From Primula veris (taxonomy: Eukaryota > Streptophyta > Magnoliopsida > Ericales > Primulaceae), in the NCBI GenBank assembly GCA_963682055.1, contig OY821746.1, forward strand, positions 26,168,481 through 26,232,480: a stretch of DNA of 64,000 bases. The letters run 5' to 3'. Position 1 is the first letter of the stretch, and every line of letters begins with the position of its first letter. The notes under the pieces are model-generated. The model had not been told where the DNA came from. It did no database searches and saw nothing but the letters and a program-made list of their open reading frames with translations. Positions 59,565 to 64,000 of the stretch are shown here, piece after piece. The translations under genes and the position numbers were made by a program.

Positions 59565-60381
59565 GGCTCCGTTTATTTCATAGTAAAAGTTTTACATAGA
59601 GAAAGTATTTTCATGGGAAAGTTTTACACTGAAATTTTTTGTTTGCCTTTCATTTACGGGTGGTTGGTGTATAAAAAATTTTCCACCTAAAATTTTATAA
59701 AAAAATCAAATTTTGTTTACAATTTTTTTTAAACAAATAATTAATAAAAATCGCAACATGTATAGGAAAATTTAACTAAATGTATATTTCTTTCATATAC
59801 ATCATTTGTAATAACTTATAATTTTCAACCTATAAACTCATAAAATTAGAAGTATAGAAGATATTATTGAGTTTTTTTAGATTTTTCAAAATTTCTCGGG
59901 TTTTTTACATTTTTCGGAATTTTTAAATTTTAAATTTTCCATTTTTTATTATTTTTTTAGATTTTTTTCTATTTTTTATTGGTTAATTAGATTTTAGCTT
60001 TTTCAAATTTTATTGGGTTTTTTAGAATTTTCGGATTTTATTTTTATTTTTTTTCCTTTATTTTTATTTTTTAGAAATTTTTCTATTTGTTACATTTTGT
60101 ATTGGTTAATTAGATGGAATTGGACTAAATATTAAATAATTTTGAAAGAGTAACCTATAATTAATAATAGTTACAATACTAGTATTAAAAATAATATAGA
60201 GAGAGCCTCCGTAAACCGTTTACGACTTTATTTGTGGGGTAACCGTTTCCCCCAATTTTATTGGATATGTGGAAAAAGTTTTCCGAAAAAAAATGTTTTA
60301 CGGTAAACCAATCAACTGAAAAATTTATTTTACCCGTAAATGTTTGTTTACGCCCATTTTACAACAAAACAAACAGGGGCC
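59565..60381. mobile_element. About 817-bp PIF/Harbinger-like (Tourist-type) element
   Basis: The left end GGCTCCGTTTATTTCATAG and the complement of the right end, GGCCCCTGTTTGTTTTGTTG, are Tourist-like termini; both lead into GTAAAA tracts. Flanks TTA(A) and TAA fit a TAA/TTA-type target. The interior is T-rich and noncoding. Confidence 0.65.
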
Positions 60382-61188
60382 TAAGATTCGAACTAATGGA
60401 CCTTGTGGACATAAATCTTTATGTTTACCATTTGAACTATCTTATTATTATTTTTATTTGGTTGAGTGTTAATTTATAAAATCTTAAATCTTAGAATTTT
60501 TTTATTTTTAAAATTTTTGGAGTGGCGGTGCCTCATAGTACATGTAATTAATGAATGATATGCATTATGGTTAACCTCTATTGAAGTTTTTCAGTGAGAG
60601 CAGGTTCTTCTTTGATACTTGCTCATTGTAATGTCCTGTCTTTTTTGGTATCACATTGTAATTCTTCGAAGAAAAATGCTTAAACAATTATGTAGAGCAT
60701 TGATAATTGTAGTTTTTAGGTGATTGAAATTTACTTGATGTTCATAAGGAGATGGAGAATGTACTTCAGCTTCAATATACCTTTTGGTAAGAGTTCGTTA
60801 CATGACAAAAATTTCCTTTAGACATAACGTTAAACGTATCATTCCATAAATCTCTAATTTATACACTTCCTTTATATATCTCATGCACGTAATCTAGTAC
60901 TATACATTAAACAGAAGATCCTGAAAGATTACATCCTTTATCATTAACTATTGTTCGATACAGCTCCTCTTTATGCCTATAAGAGTCATTTGCAATTAAT
61001 ATTCAGATTATCATTCATTTATAAGAAAAATAGTGCATATATATGCAACTTTCCTTCAATAGTCTATTTTATGTCAGATTTTATATGATTAAGTTCTCTC
61101 CAAAAATGAAATTGATACTGTCTATTTGTCTGAATACAGCAAAACATACAAGTAAATAGTACCAAAGGAAATGAAATTTCAGAATCAC
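60382..61188. other. Upstream region of the PMEI relic
   Basis: AT-rich; no gene or element recognised. Confidence 0.45.
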
Positions 61189-61196
61189 TATATAAG
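61189..61196 (+). promoter_or_regulatory. Probable PMEI TATA box
   Basis: TATATAAG 59 bp upstream of the ATG at 61255, a good core-promoter spacing with transcription start near 61222. Confidence 0.6.
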
Positions 61197-61254
61197 AACA
61201 TCACTATACAAACTATGAACATCACTCTACAAATCATACGTGCAAGTCTACAAA

Positions 61255-61773
61255 ATGGCATCTTCCTTTTTCTCCTTAGTACTACTCTCTCTACTGATCA
61301 CAAACCTCTCCTGTGCAACTTGTGATTTAATCAAGCAAGTTTGCTCACAGACCCAAAACCAACCCCTTTGCAATAAAACCCTAAGATCCGATCCTCGTAC
61401 GGCCAAAGACGATTTCAAGGCAGTCGGTTATATCTCTATTGAAATATCAAGAAAATACGCTGAGAAAACATACAAGTATGTTGTATCTCTTTCCAAACAA
61501 GCTACGGATCCCAAGCGAAAAGACTAATACAATAATTGTGTGGAAAATTACGAGGACGTTGTCGAATCGCTTGATGAAGCTAAAAATGCTTTAGGGCAAA
61601 GTGATTACTCAACCTTTAGGATTTATGCCTTGGCTGCGCTTGATGGGGCTGTCGATTGTGCAGATGGCTTTGAAGACTCGTCAGCACCAAAACAGCTTCA
61701 AAAAGCGAATACGAATTCGCAAGGTCTTTTGGACATTGTTTTGGCTGTTGGAGCTATACTGGACGGAAACTAA
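61255..61773 (+). pseudogene. Plant invertase/pectin methylesterase inhibitor with internal stop
   Basis: Secreted four-helix inhibitor family of cell-wall pectin methylesterases or invertases. Intronless frame of 172 codons, the usual length, from ATG 61255, with a signal peptide (MASSFFSLVLLSLLITNLSC). The first conserved Cys pair is in VCSQTQNQPLC, and the second pair (NNCVENY and VDCADGF) lies beyond an in-frame TAA at 61525-61527 (codon 91). Reading continues in the same frame after the stop to a normal end at 61773, with the helix ENYEDVVESLDEAKNAL and a C-terminal LDIVLAVGAILDGN intact. No other damage is seen, so loss is recent, allelic, or a sequence error. The truncated 90-aa product would lack half the fold. 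Closest subfamily (PMEI versus C/VIF) not decided. Confidence 0.88.
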
Positions 61774-61805
61774 TTAATGAAACTAGTTTTCTTTGTTGTT
61801 ATGGT

Positions 61806-62107
61806 GAGGGGCGGCCCAGAGGACAGTCCAGTAAGGCTGGACCTTTGGGCAAGAAAGCCCAAATTTTTTTCAAAGAGCAACCCCGTAAGCCAAAATATCT
61901 AATTATTAGAATATTAAAAAGTAATTCAATAAAATCATCATAAATGTTAGTGTTGGAGTGGTTAATAATATAATACATAGTGTTTGATACTATATTGTTT
62001 ATAGGTTCGATTATCCTTGCCAACCATTTTTTTTATATAAAAATACATAATTGGGGACAACCAATTTTTTTTAGCCTCGAACAAGCTACACTAGCGGACC
62101 GTCCCTG
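61806..62107. mobile_element. 302-bp hAT-like MITE
   Basis: Ends GAGGGGCGGCCCAGA and (complement of right end) CAGGGACGGTCCGCTAG. Flanked by GTTATGGT (61798-61805) and GTTATCGT (62108-62115), an 8-bp target duplication with one change. It sits 32 bp past the stop codon of the PMEI relic. Confidence 0.8.
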
Positions 62108-62221
62108 GTTATCGTTTTGATTGTTTTCTCAATTTTTGTTATGAATTGCGGATATTTCCGGTTGACGCTGCGACGATACACTACGACGTCTAATGATATA
62201 ACGGTACAAAACAAGAACTGT

Positions 62222-62340
62222 GTTTTTTTTAATCAGCAACGAAAACATAGCATATATAAAATTGGGATCTAACCCAGATATACAATAAAGAACATAAGGA
62301 GATAGTGCAAGGCAACAAGATGCTCGAACCTATAAAAATT
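62222..62340 (-). repeat. Possible retroposon 3' end
   Basis: On the minus strand: CTGGGTTAGATCCCAATTTT, then an AT-rich stretch and a short A-run. Similar in style to 41828-41930. Could be a LINE or SINE tail; no target duplication established. Confidence 0.3.
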
Positions 62341-62476
62341 TAACAAGGTCGTGACATGATAATAAATAAAACAGTCAATCTAATTTGTATCATGTCTAAA
62401 CTATTTCGATTCTCGTTATGATTATTGTAATATTTCTTTTTTTGTTTATCCGCATAATTGTATGATTTAAGAACTA

Positions 62477-62703
62477 CTCCATCCGTTCTCATTTAATTGT
62501 CCATTACGAAACTACGTATAATTTTGACCGGCCAATAACTTATATCAAAATTGTCGGAATGAAATTTTTTTAAATTTGATCATATAGTTCAAATGTTAAA
62601 TTTTATGATTAGATTTTAAAAAAAAAATCATTTTGATAATTTTGATACAAAAGTTAAAATTGCACGTAGTTTCGTAGTAGACAATTAAATAGGAACCGGG
62701 GAG
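62477..62703. mobile_element. 227-bp Stowaway MITE
   Basis: The left end CTCCATCCGTTCTCATTTAA and the right end (complement CTCCCCGGTTCCTATTTAAT) are Stowaway termini; inner arms ACGAAACTACGT.. and ..CGTAGTTTCGT also pair. TA flanks both sides (62475-62476 and 62704-62705). Confidence 0.9.
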
Positions 62704-62936
62704 TATCTGCTCAAATCACACGCAATAAAAAAAAATTACAATAACCATAACGAGAATCGAAATAGCACATATTGGCACACTAATCTATACTATTATATTC
62801 TGTGCCTGAATGAACTTTTTGACATGACAATAAAAAAATCTTGAAGCCGTGTAAGTTTTAGATTTGTCAAAATATTACGAGTAAAATCAACGATTACAAC
62901 CATATTGGCACACTAATTCATATTCGGGACCGATCG

Positions 62937-63404
62937 TAAATACTTAACCCGTATCCCGACCTGATTTTTCGGGATCCGATTTTTCGGGACCCGATTTTTC
63001 CGGATCCAGTAGGGTCGGGATAGTTTTATCCCGAATCTCCCGACATATTTTTTTTATTTTACGACAATGCCATTTTTTATTAACAATTTTCATTTGAAAA
63101 GTCTAAAAATGTTATTAACACGAAATATAATCCTAGTTTAAAAATAACACTCATAATAAATGCAAAAAGAAATTAACATGTAGTAGAAAAAATAGTATAA
63201 AACTATAAATAATATATTAGATAAAAAACTTAATACATTTTTTATCAGATTATTTTGGTATTTAGTTTTATTCACATAATAAAGGAGATACATTATCATT
63301 ATAATTTTTATAATCGGAAAATAATAATTATTTATCTTTTTTGAAGTAACAATATAACTTTTAATTATATTTTTTATTTTAATAGTTTCATATATTAAAA
63401 AAGG
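62937..63404 (+). repeat. Dispersed repeat, copy B
   Basis: Same family and orientation as 42818-43342. The left part has CGGGATCCGATTTTTCGGGA-type repeats, followed by the shared AT-rich body (TTTTATTTTACGACAATGCC, AAATTAACATGTAGTAGAAA, GAGATACATTATCATTATAA). Confidence 0.8.
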
Positions 63405-64000
63405 GTAATTCGCTATTAGTCATATTTTTGATACTTTATCCCTAAAATGTCATACATCAATGTTTTCATCCATAATAAGTCAAATTTTTTTAAAATTCAA
63501 CCAATTTACAAAAATGCCATCATCATAACATAGAAATTATCATTTCTCCCTCTAAAAATAAAAAATATATATATACAAAAAAATTAATAATATTTTCAAA
63601 ATAACAAAAAAAAAGTAACAAAAATTAGGAGAAATGCATAAAAATAATAATAAACTTACTTTTTTCACAAAAATATAGCTTCTTTCACACAAAAAAAAGT
63701 TTTTTCACAAAAAAAATAGTTTTTTCACAAAAAAAAAAAAATTAGTTTTTTCATAAAAATAATAGTTTTTTCACACAAAAAAAATTCACAAAAAAAAATA
63801 ATTTTTCACAAAAAAAAAAGTCAAAATTTAAGAAGTGCATACGGAAAAAACCCAAAAATTTGAAAGGAAACAAAAAAAAAAACTCAAAAAATCCAAAAAA
63901 TCTCAAATTTTCCAGAAAAAATCCAAAAAATCAGAAAAAACTCAAAAAATTGAAAGAAAACAAAAAAAACTCAAAAGATCGAAAAAAAAAAACATAAAAT
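63405..64000. repeat. A/T-rich simple repeats to the window end
   Basis: From about 63660 to 63825 an approximately 20-bp unit of the form AGTTTTTTCACAAAAAAAAT recurs about eight times with varying A-run lengths. From 63840 onward there are irregular AAAAATCCAAAAAATC / AAAACTCAAAAAATTG repeats. Noncoding. Confidence 0.8.

Overview
This is nuclear DNA from a flowering plant. It is AT-rich, its genes are split by GT-AG introns, and their products belong to plant-only families (DUF760 plastid protein, XTH, CSLD, BAHD acyltransferase, receptor-like kinase, PMEI). Between the genes lie mostly transposable elements. The composition and element types fit a eudicot; I cannot name the species.

Layout. 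0.2-1.5 kb: a decayed endogenous pararetrovirus (movement-protein region). 3.4-8.5 kb (+): a three-exon DUF760 / UV-B-induced plastid protein gene. 8.5-16 kb: gene-free DNA with a 112-bp tandem duplication, a 694-bp TIR element, a 140-bp foldback with a perfect 9-bp target duplication, and a 709-bp pogo/Emigrant-like element. 16.1-20.6 kb (+): a five-exon XTH27/28-type xyloglucan endotransglucosylase gene. 21.1-21.4 kb: a plastid-derived insertion with a broken trnN-GUU. 21.9-27.8 kb (-): a four-exon CSLD2/CSLD3-like glycan synthase whose 5'UTR/core-promoter block is triplicated upstream. 30.3-33.2 kb: a 2.86-kb Mutator-like element with 248-bp TIRs, arrays of CGACCGATCG-type palindromes and a transposase cut off before its catalytic domain. 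33.7-38.7 kb: hAT-like and MULE-like elements and a 57-nt poly(T). 39.5-40.8 kb (+): an intronless BAHD acyltransferase. 42-45.5 kb: repeats and a fragment resembling Pol III subunit RPC5. 45.8-47.2 kb (-): a two-exon non-RD receptor-like cytoplasmic kinase. 48.3-55.4 kb (-): a decayed Ty1/copia element. 56-58 kb (+): a decayed LINE. 58-61 kb: TIR elements. 61.3-61.8 kb (+): a PMEI gene with an internal stop. 61.8-64 kb: hAT-like and Stowaway MITEs, a second copy of a dispersed repeat, and A/T-rich simple sequence.

Five genes look intact from the sequence: DUF760, XTH, CSLD, BAHD and the kinase. All exon joins given keep the reading frame. XTH and CSLD are convergent neighbours and both act on cell-wall glucans; the PMEI relic is also a wall-protein gene. 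There is no operon-like arrangement. I found no convincing new multi-gene system. The most unusual items are the MULE with its palindrome arrays, the triplicated CSLD promoter block, the 140-bp foldback, and the strongly G-to-A-biased decay of the copia element.
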